From an uncultured Collinsella sp. (GTDB lineage: Bacteria; Actinomycetota; Coriobacteriia; Coriobacteriales; Coriobacteriaceae), in contig CABUIY010000021.1 of NCBI GenBank assembly GCA_902491765.1, forward strand, positions 1-31,715: DNA of 31,715 bases. Reading direction: 5' to 3'. A model generated the notes under the pieces. The model was not told the origin of the DNA, did no database searches, and saw only the letters and a program-made list of their open reading frames with translations. This document shows, one piece after another, positions 10,239 through 18,319 of this stretch; within the stretch, counting starts at the first letter, position 1; each line of letters opens with the position of its first letter. A program made the position numbers and the translations under genes.

Positions 10239-11078
10239 TCAGCCCTTGACGGCACCTGCCACCACGCCGTCGATGATGTACTTCTGACAGAGGATGTACA
10301 TGATAACGATGGGGATAACGACCATCATGATGCAGGCCATCATGGGGCCGAGCTCGACGTGGCCGTAGCCGCCGCGGAAGTACTGGATCAAGATAGGAAT
10401 GGTCTTGTACTTGGTGGAGTCGAGCGTAAGGTAGGGCAGCAGATAGTCGTTCCAGACCCACATGGTCTCGAGGATGCCGACCGAAAGATAGGTGGGCTTC
10501 ATGATGGGAAGGACGATCTTAAAGAACACCTGGACCGGGTTGCAGCCGTCGATCATGGCCGCCTCTTCGATCTCGAGCGGAATGTTCTTTACAAAGCCGG
10601 CGAACATAAAGACCGCCAGGCCCGCGCCAAAGCCGAGGTAGATAAAGCAGATGTTGAACGGCGTGTTGAAGCCGATGCGGTCCGCCAAATTGGACAGCGT
10701 GAACATGAGCATCTGGAAGGGCACGACCATCGAGAAGACGAACAGGTAATAGAAGAAGTTCGAAATCTTGCTGTTGACACGGACCACGTACCAAGCACAC
10801 ATGGAGCAGCACACCAGAATCAGCACGACCGACGTGACCGTGATGATGAGCGAGTACATAAATGCCGAGGCAAAGCCCTGCTCGTTAAGGGCATGCATGT
10901 AGTTTGCGAGGCCGTTGAACGTCTCGGGCGTGAGCAGATCGAATGCCGTGGTGGTGCTGATTGCAGTTGCCTTTTTAAAGGAATTGAGCGCAATCATGAA
11001 CACAGGGTAGATCCACGCGAGCGACAGAATCGTAAAGAAAATCGAGAGCGCGCGGTTGATAACCTTATCGCGTTTCAT
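10239..11078 (-). CDS. Sugar ABC transporter permease (MalG family)
   Basis: One of two membrane subunits of a CUT1 importer. The 279 residues contain about six hydrophobic membrane segments, beginning ALSIFFTILSLAWIYPVFM, and the cytoplasmic coupling EAA loop EIEEAAMIDGCNPVQVFFK, which docks on the ATPase. A long extracytoplasmic loop between the first two helices (the AISTTTAFDLLTPETFNGLAN region) is the normal MalG arrangement. Its ATG overlaps the stop codon of the preceding permease (TAATG), so the two are translationally coupled for equal amounts. Substrate class inferred from the malQ/phosphorylase neighbourhood: maltose or maltodextrin. Confidence 0.93.
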   Translation of the reverse strand: MKRDKVINRALSIFFTILSLAWIYPVFMIALNSFKKATAISTTTAFDLLTPETFNGLANYMHALNEQGFASAFMYSLIITVTSVVLILVCCSMCAWYVVRVNSKISNFFYYLFVFSMVVPFQMLMFTLSNLADRIGFNTPFNICFIYLGFGAGLAVFMFAGFVKNIPLEIEEAAMIDGCNPVQVFFKIVLPIMKPTYLSVGILETMWVWNDYLLPYLTLDSTKYKTIPILIQYFRGGYGHVELGPMMACIMMVVIPIVIMYILCQKYIIDGVVAGAVKG

Positions 11079-11932
11079 TACTGCTGCACCTCCTTGGACC
11101 TCGTGGCCTTAAGCTGAATCATGGAGATGGCTACGACCAGGATGCAGAAGATAACCGCCTTGGCCTGACCGATGCCCTGCCATGCGATGCCGGCACGCGA
11201 ATAGAACGTGTTGTAGATGTTCAGGGCGAGCATCTCGGTGGAGTGCGCGGGGGCGCCGCCGGTAAGGGCGAGGTTCTGGTCGAACAGCTTAAAGCCGTTG
11301 GTGATGGACAGGAACAGGCAGATGGTGATGGTCGGCATCAGGTTAGGGATCTTAACCTTCCAAAACGTCTGCCATGCCGTGGCACCGTCGACCTTGGCGG
11401 CCTCGATGTAGTCGGACGGAATGGACTGCAGACCAGCGATGTAGATAATCATCATGTAGCCGACCTGCTGCCACAGGGTCAGGATGATAAGGCCCCAGAA
11501 GCCAGCAGCAGAGTTAAGGGCGATGAGCTGGGCGCCCACGTTGGAGAGCAGGCAGTTGATCAGAATCTGCCAGATGTAGCCCAGCACGATGCCGCCGATC
11601 AGGTTAGGCATAAAGAAGATCGTACGGAAGATGTTGGTGCCCTTGAGCGCTTTGCGGGTGAGCGCCTGCGCGATGGCGAGGGCGATCACGTTGATGAGCA
11701 CCGTCGACAGGAAGGCAAACGCCACGGTAAAGAAGAACGACGTGGAGAACTGCGGATCGGACAGCGCGCGCACGTAGTTCTCGATACCGACAAAGTGCGC
11801 GTTACTAATGATAATAAACTGGCAGAACGAGAGATAGAAGCCCTGGATAAAAGGGATCACGAACCCGATCATAAACGCCAGGCACGTGGGCAGCATAAAG
11901 AGCGGCCACCAGCGCTTGAGTGCTTTGCCCAT
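11078..11932 (-). CDS. Sugar ABC transporter permease (MalF/UgpA family)
   Basis: Partner permease of the CUT1 importer, 284 residues. It starts with a basic tail and a first helix (LFMLPTCLAFMIGFVIPFI), lacks the large extra N-terminal domain of enterobacterial MalF, and has about six membrane segments. The coupling motif is DYIEAAKVDGATAWQTFWK followed by PNLMPT. AAAGGA lies 7 nt before the ATG. It is separated from the upstream binding-protein gene by 87 nt containing a strong hairpin, and its stop overlaps the start of the next permease. Role: forms the translocation channel for the sugar delivered by the lipoprotein encoded just before it. Confidence 0.93.
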   Translation of the reverse strand: MGKALKRWWPLFMLPTCLAFMIGFVIPFIQGFYLSFCQFIIISNAHFVGIENYVRALSDPQFSTSFFFTVAFAFLSTVLINVIALAIAQALTRKALKGTNIFRTIFFMPNLIGGIVLGYIWQILINCLLSNVGAQLIALNSAAGFWGLIILTLWQQVGYMMIIYIAGLQSIPSDYIEAAKVDGATAWQTFWKVKIPNLMPTITICLFLSITNGFKLFDQNLALTGGAPAHSTEMLALNIYNTFYSRAGIAWQGIGQAKAVIFCILVVAISMIQLKATRSKEVQQ

Positions 11933-11952
11933 AAAAGGGTCCTTTCAATATG

Positions 11953-11988
11953 CAGGGGGCGGGCAAACCAACGTCTGCCCGCCCCCTG
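11953..11988 (-). other. Strong intercistronic hairpin between binding-protein and permease genes
   Basis: A perfect 13-bp GC-rich stem (11953-11965 with 11976-11988, 10-nt loop) lies in the 87-nt gap. On the transcribed (minus) strand it is followed by CATATTG, not a T-run. In other CUT1 operons hairpins here protect the upstream mRNA and give an excess of binding protein; I infer the same here. Confidence 0.75.
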
Positions 11989-12019
11989 TCGCTAATCAGA
12001 TAGCTTGGGCAGCAACTGC

Positions 12020-13336
12020 TTACTCGGAAGCGGCCTTCTCGGTCTTCCAGCCATCGACGAAGGCGTTCTTGACGCCGTCCCACTTGCTGTTATCGGCAGC
12101 GTAGGCAATCAGAGCCTGCTTGAGGTTCTTCTTCCACTCCTCGGAGGGAATGTAGACGAAGTCCCAAGCGACGGTCTTCTTGCCGTCCTTGGCCATGGCA
12201 ACGGCCTGCTGCGAGAAGACGTTGGTGGTCTCCTTGGCGCTCTTGAACGGAGCGGTCAGACCCATCTTGTCGGCGATGATGCTGGTCGGGGTGTCAGCGG
12301 TGACGCACCAATACATGAAGTCCTCGGTGGCCTTCTGGGCATCCTCGGAAGCCTGGGAACTGACGCACCAGTAGTTCTCGCCGCCGGAGCACAGGCCCTG
12401 GTTCTCCTCGCCGTCAACACCGATGTAGATGGGCATCATGCCAATCTGATCGTCGGTCATGCCGGCCTTGACGAGGTCAGAGTAGGCCCAAGAGCCGTTC
12501 TGGTAGAAGACGGCCTTGCCGGTTGCGAACTCGTTGGTGGCGTCGTCGCCGGTCTTGGAAGCAAGCTGCGAAGGATCGCAGGTGGAGTCGGTGATGTACA
12601 GGTCGAAGATCTGCTTGTAGTTGTCGAGGAACTCACCCTTGATCTCGTCGTCCTCCTGGTTGTGCTCCTTCTCAAACTCGTAGTAGAGCGGCATGTTGGC
12701 AAGGTGGGTGGTGTAGCGCCAGCTGGAGGAGTCGTCCATGCCGGCGGAAGTGAAGGCACCCTCGACACCAAGCTCGTCCTTGCGGGCCTGGATGTCGTCG
12801 GCACAAGCCTTCAGCTTGTCGAAGGAGTTGATGTCCTCGGCCTTGTAGCCAGCCTTCTCGAGCAGCTGCTTGTTGTAAATAATGCCGAAGCTCTCCTGAA
12901 CCCAGTCGATGCACACATCCTTGCCGTCGGACTGCAGAGCCAGGGAGTCATCAATGAGCTCACCGCGGAGCTTGGTATCGGACAGGTCGGCGCAGTAATC
13001 CTTCCAGTTCTTAAGACCGGTGGGGCCGTTGACCTGGAACAGGGTCGGAGCGGAGCTCTTGGACATCTCGGACTTAAGCTTCTCCTCGTAGGTGTTGGAA
13101 GCGGCGGTCACGATCTTGACCTCGACGCCCTTCTCCTTCTTATAGGCCTTGGCGATCTCCTTCCACTCCTTGTCGACCTCGGGCTTGAATTGGAGGAAGT
13201 AGACCTCGGCAGCGTCACCAGAAGCAGAGGAGCCGGAGCCGGCAGAACCACCGCAACCCACGAGGCCCAGACCAAGAACTGCAGCCGCGGAACCAGCAAA
13301 GCCCAGGAACTGCCTTCTGCTCATTTCGTTCTTCAT
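12020..13336 (-). CDS. Sugar-binding lipoprotein of the ABC importer (family 1 extracellular solute-binding protein)
   Basis: Captures sugar at the cell surface for the importer. The precursor of 438 residues begins with a twin-arginine motif (MSRRQFLGFAGSAAA), then a hydrophobic stretch and a lipobox LVGC with the lipidated cysteine at residue 28, so it is probably a Tat-exported lipoprotein. A Gly/Ser-rich tether (GGSAGSGSSASGD) leads to a two-lobed binding domain with the usual features: EVKIVTAASNTYEEKLKSE near the start, FATGKAVFYQNGSWAYSDL in the middle, and aromatic-rich C-terminal segments. A GTG extends the frame to 13354, but the ribosome site AAGGG lies inside that extension 9 nt before the ATG at 13336, so I use the ATG. 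The promoter overlaps a GTATAAAC site, suggesting control by the adjacent GntR protein. Confidence 0.94.
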   Translation of the reverse strand: MKNEMSRRQFLGFAGSAAAVLGLGLVGCGGSAGSGSSASGDAAEVYFLQFKPEVDKEWKEIAKAYKKEKGVEVKIVTAASNTYEEKLKSEMSKSSAPTLFQVNGPTGLKNWKDYCADLSDTKLRGELIDDSLALQSDGKDVCIDWVQESFGIIYNKQLLEKAGYKAEDINSFDKLKACADDIQARKDELGVEGAFTSAGMDDSSSWRYTTHLANMPLYYEFEKEHNQEDDEIKGEFLDNYKQIFDLYITDSTCDPSQLASKTGDDATNEFATGKAVFYQNGSWAYSDLVKAGMTDDQIGMMPIYIGVDGEENQGLCSGGENYWCVSSQASEDAQKATEDFMYWCVTADTPTSIIADKMGLTAPFKSAKETTNVFSQQAVAMAKDGKKTVAWDFVYIPSEEWKKNLKQALIAYAADNSKWDGVKNAFVDGWKTEKAASE

Positions 13337-13502
13337 TACAATCCACCCTTTCACACCGTGGCGGCACCCTTTGCCGCCGCCTTCGGAGATTGGCTCGGGG
13401 ACTTTGCCCCTTTTGCTGATTTGAACGATACGCTATTTGGCTAGTTGTTTGAACAAGTATTACTAGAGCGGTAGAAAAACTTCGGTGAACGGTAATTTCA
13501 AC

Positions 13503-13531
13503 TTGATACTTGACAAGTTTTGTATAAACAA
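13503..13531 (-). promoter_or_regulatory. Promoter of the ABC importer operon with overlapping HutC-type operator
   Basis: Reading leftwards, TTGTTT (13531-13526), a 17-nt spacer and TATCAA (13508-13503) form a candidate promoter. TTGTATAAACAA (13520-13531) contains GTATAAAC (13522-13529), which fits GTNTANAC and covers the -35. A second TTGTTTGAACAA palindrome lies at 13445-13456 and an AACTTG/CAAGTT pair at 13500-13519. The roughly 160-nt leader between here and the ATG holds no other clear element. Confidence 0.5.
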
Positions 13532-13549
13532 TTATTAGTTATCGAATGC

Positions 13550-13604
13550 AGAGAAAACGCCCGGTCAAGCCGATGTACCGTCGGTTTGACCGGGCGTTTT
13601 CTCT
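13550..13604. terminator. Bidirectional-looking terminator beyond the GntR gene
   Basis: A perfect 19-bp stem (13550-13568 with 13586-13604) with ACGCCCGGTCAA in its arms and a partly paired loop. Each outer arm ends in GTTTTCTCT on its own strand. On the minus strand it terminates the GntR gene, 38 nt after that gene's stop, before the importer promoter. Confidence 0.85.
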
Positions 13605-13642
13605 TTGAGGCCATGAGTCTCGTCAGGCTGCGAGCTAGCCGG

Positions 13643-14362
13643 CTATCGCTTGGAATTGACGCGGTAATGGAAGATCTCGGGGTGTGTGCGAGTGTGCGTC
13701 ACCTCAAACAAGATGCCATCCGAGGTGTACGACTGACTCTCCATGACGGCAACGCAGTTGTATTTGCCGAGGTCAAGATAGCTGCAGTCCTCATCGTTGG
13801 CGAGCTCGACACTCACCGTACGACGGCTCGCCATCACTTTGACACCGCGCTTGTGCTCCAGATAGCCGTAAATAGAATCTGCCGCGATCTCGGGAGTCAG
13901 GCCCTTGGCGATCGACGCCAAAAAATAGCCATGGTCCACTTGGCGCGCGTTGCCGTTGAGGCTTCGGACACGCACTACGCGAATCAACTCCTCGCCCACC
14001 TTAAAGCCCAGGTGACGAGAGAGTTGCTCGGTGCAAACCAGATGTTCGAAAGACTTAACGTCCGTCGATGCAACGGCATTGTTGCGCTTTGCAAACTCGC
14101 CAAACGACTCAACCTCTTCGAGTGCGCCCAACATGTCGGTTTCGCCCTTAAGCCAAATAACGCGCACGCCCTTGCCGTGTATGGGCTGCACAAACATCCC
14201 GTCGGCCAGCATACCCAAGGCGCGACGGACGGTATTGCGAGTGCATCCGAACTCCGCGGTCAGCTCGGCTTCGGTTGGCAGCATCTCCTGAAACGCATAG
14301 GTCCCATTAATGATGCGCGAGCGTATTTCTCGGTAGATTCCTTCGTATATCGCTTTTGGCAT
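13643..14362 (-). CDS. GntR-family regulator, HutC/TreR type with UTRA sensor domain
   Basis: A 239-residue two-domain repressor. Residues 1-70 are a GntR winged helix (IYREIRSRIINGTYAFQEML, then LPTEAELTAEFGCTRNTVRRAL and the wing IHGKGVRVI). Residues about 90-235 are a UTRA ligand domain (VVRVRSLNGNARQVDHGYFL, IYGYLEHKRGVKV, YTSDGILFEVTHTRTHPEIFHYRV), the sensor of sugars or sugar phosphates in TreR, NagR and relatives. GAGGTG precedes the ATG. It sits between the ABC operon and the divergent PTS-HAD gene. GTNTANAC palindromes occur in its own promoter and in those of its neighbours and malQ. I infer it is the repressor of this maltose/maltodextrin regulon, perhaps induced by a phosphorylated disaccharide. 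Confidence 0.92.
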   Translation of the reverse strand: MPKAIYEGIYREIRSRIINGTYAFQEMLPTEAELTAEFGCTRNTVRRALGMLADGMFVQPIHGKGVRVIWLKGETDMLGALEEVESFGEFAKRNNAVASTDVKSFEHLVCTEQLSRHLGFKVGEELIRVVRVRSLNGNARQVDHGYFLASIAKGLTPEIAADSIYGYLEHKRGVKVMASRRTVSVELANDEDCSYLDLGKYNCVAVMESQSYTSDGILFEVTHTRTHPEIFHYRVNSKR

Positions 14363-14418
14363 TGTTTCACCTCTACATTATTCATTTCCGGCTAGGCACG
14401 ATAGCATTTCTTAAAGTT

Positions 14419-14426
14419 GTTTAAAC
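14419..14426. promoter_or_regulatory. HutC-type operator GTTTAAAC in the gntR promoter region
   Basis: GTTTAAAC in the context AGTTGTTTAAACCG lies 57 nt upstream of the GntR start. It overlaps a possible minus-strand -35 (TTTAAA) that is 16 nt from TATCGT. It suggests autoregulation. Confidence 0.5.
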
Positions 14427-14525
14427 CGAATATCGGTAAAGCGACAGGATTTAACCGTTGACGGTTTCTGTCATGCCCAAATCGGTTTCGCTCAAAACTG
14501 CCGGTACGACAATCGTCTGGTCCTC

Positions 14526-14548
14526 TACAATGAATCCATTGTTTAAAC
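14526..14548 (+). promoter_or_regulatory. PTS-HAD promoter -10 and HutC-type operator
   Basis: TACAAT (14526-14531), identical to the malQ -10 candidate, is followed 10 nt later by GTTTAAAC (14541-14548). This places the palindrome over the expected transcription start, a normal repressor position. The -35 is weak. A second palindrome, AACCGT-TG-ACGGTT, lies further upstream at 14453-14466. Confidence 0.5.
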
Positions 14549-14591
14549 GTTTCCCCACGCGCAACGCGCCTCGATATTCGGAAGGCAGAAC

Positions 14592-17042
14592 ATGCTGCAA
14601 AAAATCCAACGCTTTGGCGGGGCAATGTTCGCGCCCGCCATGCTGTTTTCTATATCAGGCCTCATGGTCGGCGTCTCCGCTCTCGCAACGACTGCGGACA
14701 TCGTCGGCGATCTCGCCGTATACGGAACCCCTTGGTACGTTTTTTGGACCATCATCCAGCGCGGCTCGTGGACGGTCTTTAAACGCCTCCCGCTCCTTTT
14801 TGCCGTAGCGCTGCCCATCGGTCTTGCCCAAAAACAACCGGCTCGTTGCTGTCTCGAGGCTCTCGTCGCCTATTTTGCCTACTGCTTCTTTTTGAGCGAG
14901 ATCATTAAGCTGAGCGGAGACAACCTTGGACTTGAGTACCCGTCATCTTTGACCTCCGCCAGCGGTATCACCGTCATCGACGGCATCAAGACGCTCGACA
15001 CCGGCATTATCGGCCCGCTGGCGGTATCGGCAACCGTCGTCGCCATCCATGACCGCTTCTACGATGCCAAGGTTCCCGATTGGCTCGGCACCTTCTCGGG
15101 CTCCTCGCTGGTCTACCTCATCAGCTTTTTTGCCGTGTTTGCCCTTGCCGCTATCTCGGCCGCCATCGTGCCCTACGTATACGATGTAACCGATACTCTG
15201 CGTCACGCGCTTGCAGGCGTCGGTCCCTTTGGCGTGGGCATCTTTGTCTTTTTAGAACGAGCACTCGAGCCCATGGGGCTGCACCACCTGCTCTACATGC
15301 CGATCTACTACGACAACCTGGTCATTAACGACGGCATCTACGCCACGTGGAGCAGTTTGCTCCCCATCCTCTCCCATAGCACGCGCCCCCTTAATGAGCT
15401 TGCGCCGTGGGCCGGTTTTACCGCCACCGGCTGGGTCAAGCTCTTTGGCCTTCCTGCCATCGCAGCCGCGTTCTACTCCACCGCAAAACCCGAGCGCCGC
15501 GCCGGCCTCAGGGTCATCCTTGTTCCCGCCATCATCGCCTCGGTGGTTTGCGGCGTTACCGAGCCACTCGAGTTTCTCTTTATGTTCACCCACCCCGGGC
15601 TCTTTTTGCTCTACGCCGTCTTATCGTCTTGCCTTGCCACAGCCATGAATCTCTTTGGCATCGTCGGCATCTTCTCGGGCGGCCTCATGGAGATGGCAGC
15701 CTTCAACTTTATTCCGCTCATGCGCACGCATGCCGGTGCCTATCTTTTGGCGCTCGGTATCGGCCTTGCCTTTAGCCTCATCTTTTTTGTTAGTTTTCGA
15801 GCACTCATCTTGGTCTATGACCTTAAGACTCCGGGCCGCGAGGATCATGTCGTCAATCGCGCGGCAATCGATTGTTTAACGGGAAGCGACTTTGCCAAAG
15901 AGCAATCTCCCAATGACGAGGTCAATAGTCGATCCGATCAAGATCACGTCCTCGCTGAGCGGGTAATTCAGCTTTTAGGTGGCGTTGGTAATATCGTGGG
16001 CGCAACCAACTGCGCCACGCGCCTGCGCGTCGAGGTCGCAGACCCTTCCATCGTTGCAGATAACGCGTCGTTTGTCGCGGTGGGCGCCAAGGGCCTCATC
16101 ATTACGGGCAAGACCGCCCAGGTGATTATCGGCATCTCCGTTCCCCGCGTTAAAGAGCATTTTGACCAGATCATGGGCCTCGAGCCGGAATTTGTGCCCA
16201 CCACCTCGGCCTCCCCTGCCGCCAGCGCAGCCCATAAGCGCGGCGATATTTGCTTCTTCGATATCGACGGAACGCTCGCCTGGCAAGACCCCAGGCTCGC
16301 CCAAGACCTTCCCGAAGACGAGCGGGACCTCTCCCCCTATCCCAACGAGGCGGTTTCGCAGGCAATCCGCGAGTTTGTCGCCAACGGCAACATGGCCTTT
16401 ATCTGCACGGGACGTACCCTGAGCTGCATCCACCCCAAACTTCTTGAGCTGCCCTGGACCGGCATCGTCTGTCTTGCAGGCGGTTACGCCGAGATCAACG
16501 GACACGCAATTCGCGATCTGTCGATGACGCCCAGTATGCTGCAGCGTCTTGCCCCCTACCTTGAGCAATCGGGCGAGGTCATCCGCTTTGAGGGCCTCAA
16601 CGGCGTCGTGCGCATGAGTGCCGATGCGCCCGATGCTCCCGGATACGCGCGCACCCTGGGCGACGCAGTCACGCAGCTGCAACATTACAGTGTCTACAAG
16701 ATCTTGATGTCTACATCGCTCGCCAACCACATCGCTCAAGACAAGGCACTTGAGCCGCTGCTGTGCTTTAACGAGCTCGAACTCGAGGTAACCGAAATCT
16801 CGCCCCGCGAATGCACGAAGCGCGGGGGCATCCAGTCTGTACTCGACGCCCTCGATCCCCACCACGGAACCGTATACGGCATTGGCGACGCCAGCAATGA
16901 CATCTCGCTGATGAACGCCGTCGATGTCGGTATCGCCATGGGCAACGCACCGGACTATCTCAAGGATAAGGCCGATTACGTGACCGACACCGTCGATCAC
17001 GACGGTGTCGTTGCGGCGCTCGAGCATTTTAGGCTGATTTAG
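14592..17042 (+). CDS. PTS sugar permease EIICB fused to a C-terminal HAD phosphatase
   Basis: A single 816-residue frame with three modules. Residues 1-410 are a glucose/maltose-superfamily EIIC channel with many membrane helices and family motifs LEPMGLHH, GVTEPLEFLFMFTHPGL and AFNFIPL. Residues about 445-525 are an EIIB domain (GGVGNIVGATNCATRLRV) with the phospho-cysteine near residue 474. Residues about 552-816 are a Cof-type HAD hydrolase with all four motifs: FFDIDGTL (nucleophile Asp near 557), ICTGRT, the lysine in RECTKRGG, and YGIGDASNDISLMN. No EIIA domain is present, so a separate EIIA would be needed. The EIIC resembles MalX-type permeases. I infer uptake with phosphorylation of a disaccharide such as maltose, then dephosphorylation by the tethered HAD domain. 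GGAAGG precedes the ATG. It is divergent from the GntR gene. Confidence 0.9.
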   Translation: MLQKIQRFGGAMFAPAMLFSISGLMVGVSALATTADIVGDLAVYGTPWYVFWTIIQRGSWTVFKRLPLLFAVALPIGLAQKQPARCCLEALVAYFAYCFFLSEIIKLSGDNLGLEYPSSLTSASGITVIDGIKTLDTGIIGPLAVSATVVAIHDRFYDAKVPDWLGTFSGSSLVYLISFFAVFALAAISAAIVPYVYDVTDTLRHALAGVGPFGVGIFVFLERALEPMGLHHLLYMPIYYDNLVINDGIYATWSSLLPILSHSTRPLNELAPWAGFTATGWVKLFGLPAIAAAFYSTAKPERRAGLRVILVPAIIASVVCGVTEPLEFLFMFTHPGLFLLYAVLSSCLATAMNLFGIVGIFSGGLMEMAAFNFIPLMRTHAGAYLLALGIGLAFSLIFFVSFRALILVYDLKTPGREDHVVNRAAIDCLTGSDFAKEQSPNDEVNSRSDQDHVLAERVIQLLGGVGNIVGATNCATRLRVEVADPSIVADNASFVAVGAKGLIITGKTAQVIIGISVPRVKEHFDQIMGLEPEFVPTTSASPAASAAHKRGDICFFDIDGTLAWQDPRLAQDLPEDERDLSPYPNEAVSQAIREFVANGNMAFICTGRTLSCIHPKLLELPWTGIVCLAGGYAEINGHAIRDLSMTPSMLQRLAPYLEQSGEVIRFEGLNGVVRMSADAPDAPGYARTLGDAVTQLQHYSVYKILMSTSLANHIAQDKALEPLLCFNELELEVTEISPRECTKRGGIQSVLDALDPHHGTVYGIGDASNDISLMNAVDVGIAMGNAPDYLKDKADYVTDTVDHDGVVAALEHFRLI

Positions 17043-17111
17043 GCACACTCCATCAAACGCACGCCCGTTGTCCTAAATCGCCAAAACTGCCGCGCCAAAC
17101 GCCCTGATGTG

Positions 17112-17134
17112 GCAATATGTTGTCTGTATATTGC
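17112..17134 (+). promoter_or_regulatory. Inverted repeat and -10 region upstream of the polyprenyl synthase gene
   Basis: GCAATAT (17112-17118) and ATATTGC (17128-17134) form a perfect 7-bp inverted repeat with a 9-nt gap. The right arm overlaps a -10-like TATATT (17127-17132), 24 nt before the preferred start. A repressor site or start-site hairpin is possible. Confidence 0.4.
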
Positions 17135-17155
17135 ATCAATGCAACCTCAGAAAGA

Positions 17156-18181
17156 ATGCGAGAACCCGTGTCCAGTCCGTTTACCAGCTTTTTAGCCCAA
17201 CACTTTGACCAGATTAACGACTATCTGGCCACGTTCTTTGACGGACAGGCGACCTCTGCCGATATCGAGCGCTACCTGTACGCGCCGCTCTCGGCTTTTA
17301 CGGCCAACGCCGGCAAGCGCCACCGCCCGCTTATCTGCATGCTCGCCGCAACCGCAGTGGGCGGCAGCTTTGAGAGCGCCCGCAGCGCCGCGGCAGCTAT
17401 CGAGCATTTCCAGTCGGGCGCGCTGATCCACGACGACATCGCCGACAACGGACAGCTTCGTCGAGGCAAGCCCTGTATGCACCTTACCGAGGGCACGGGC
17501 CTTGCCATCAATTGTGGCGACCTGGCGCTCACCATGGTCACCAAGACGGTTCTCGACGACCCTACGCTGGAGTCCGACGTGAAGCTGCGCGTGCTCCACG
17601 AGCTTACCGAGATGATCGTCCGCACCATTGAGGGTCAAGCACTCGACCTGGGTTGGGTCCGTGACGGGCACTTTGATATCTCGGTTGATGACTACCTGGA
17701 CATGGCGACGCACAAGACCGCGTTTTACAGCGGAGCCACGCCGCTTGCCGCCGGAGCCATTATCGGCGGCGGCAGCGATGAGCAAATCGAAGCGCTGCGC
17801 GCCTTTGGCCTGCACACAGGCCTTGCCTTTCAGATTCAGGACGACCTGCTCAACCTTGTCGGCACTAAGGAAGCCGCCAACAAGGACTTCCGCACCGACA
17901 TCACCGAGGGCAAGCGCACGCTTGTCGCCGTACACGCCCTCTCTGATAAGCGCCACCACGACGAGGTCGAGGCGATTCTTTCCTCGGGCACCGATGATCC
18001 CGCGCAGCTCGCACGCGCCGTGGAGATCTTCCAGGAGACCGGCTCTATCGATTACGCCCACACTTACGCGCTCGACCTGACCGCTAAGGCCAAAGCGGCC
18101 ATCGAGAACGTTGAGCTTGATCCGCACGCACGCGAGCTGTTCCTCTCCATGGCAGATTTCTTTGTGGAGCGCCTTAACTAA
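17156..18181 (+). CDS. Polyprenyl diphosphate synthase
   Basis: A trans-isoprenyl diphosphate synthase that condenses isopentenyl diphosphate onto an allylic primer. The first Asp-rich motif is intact (GALIHDDIADNGQLRRGKP). The second reads GLAFQIQDDLLNLVG, with Asn in place of the final Asp of the usual DDxxD. Supporting features are GKRHRPLICMLA near the N-terminus, GQALDLGW, HKTAFYSGATPLAAGA and ITEGKRTL. Length about 341. The product could be farnesyl, geranylgeranyl or a longer chain for undecaprenyl or menaquinone side chains; it cannot be fixed by eye. The frame extends to a TTG at 17117. ATG 17156 and GTG 17168 are both possible starts and neither has a strong ribosome site. Same strand as the next gene, 138 nt apart. 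Confidence 0.9.
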   Translation: MREPVSSPFTSFLAQHFDQINDYLATFFDGQATSADIERYLYAPLSAFTANAGKRHRPLICMLAATAVGGSFESARSAAAAIEHFQSGALIHDDIADNGQLRRGKPCMHLTEGTGLAINCGDLALTMVTKTVLDDPTLESDVKLRVLHELTEMIVRTIEGQALDLGWVRDGHFDISVDDYLDMATHKTAFYSGATPLAAGAIIGGGSDEQIEALRAFGLHTGLAFQIQDDLLNLVGTKEAANKDFRTDITEGKRTLVAVHALSDKRHHDEVEAILSSGTDDPAQLARAVEIFQETGSIDYAHTYALDLTAKAKAAIENVELDPHARELFLSMADFFVERLN

Positions 18182-18319
18182 CGGGTGTTATAAAACCTGT
18201 CAGCAGCGTATTTAGGCACAACTTGCTACACTGTTGAGTGCATGTTTATGCATCCCTTTGCGTTGTCTATCCGACAGACGCTCAAATAGTACGAATGGTA
18301 CGCCGAAAGGGGTTCGTTC

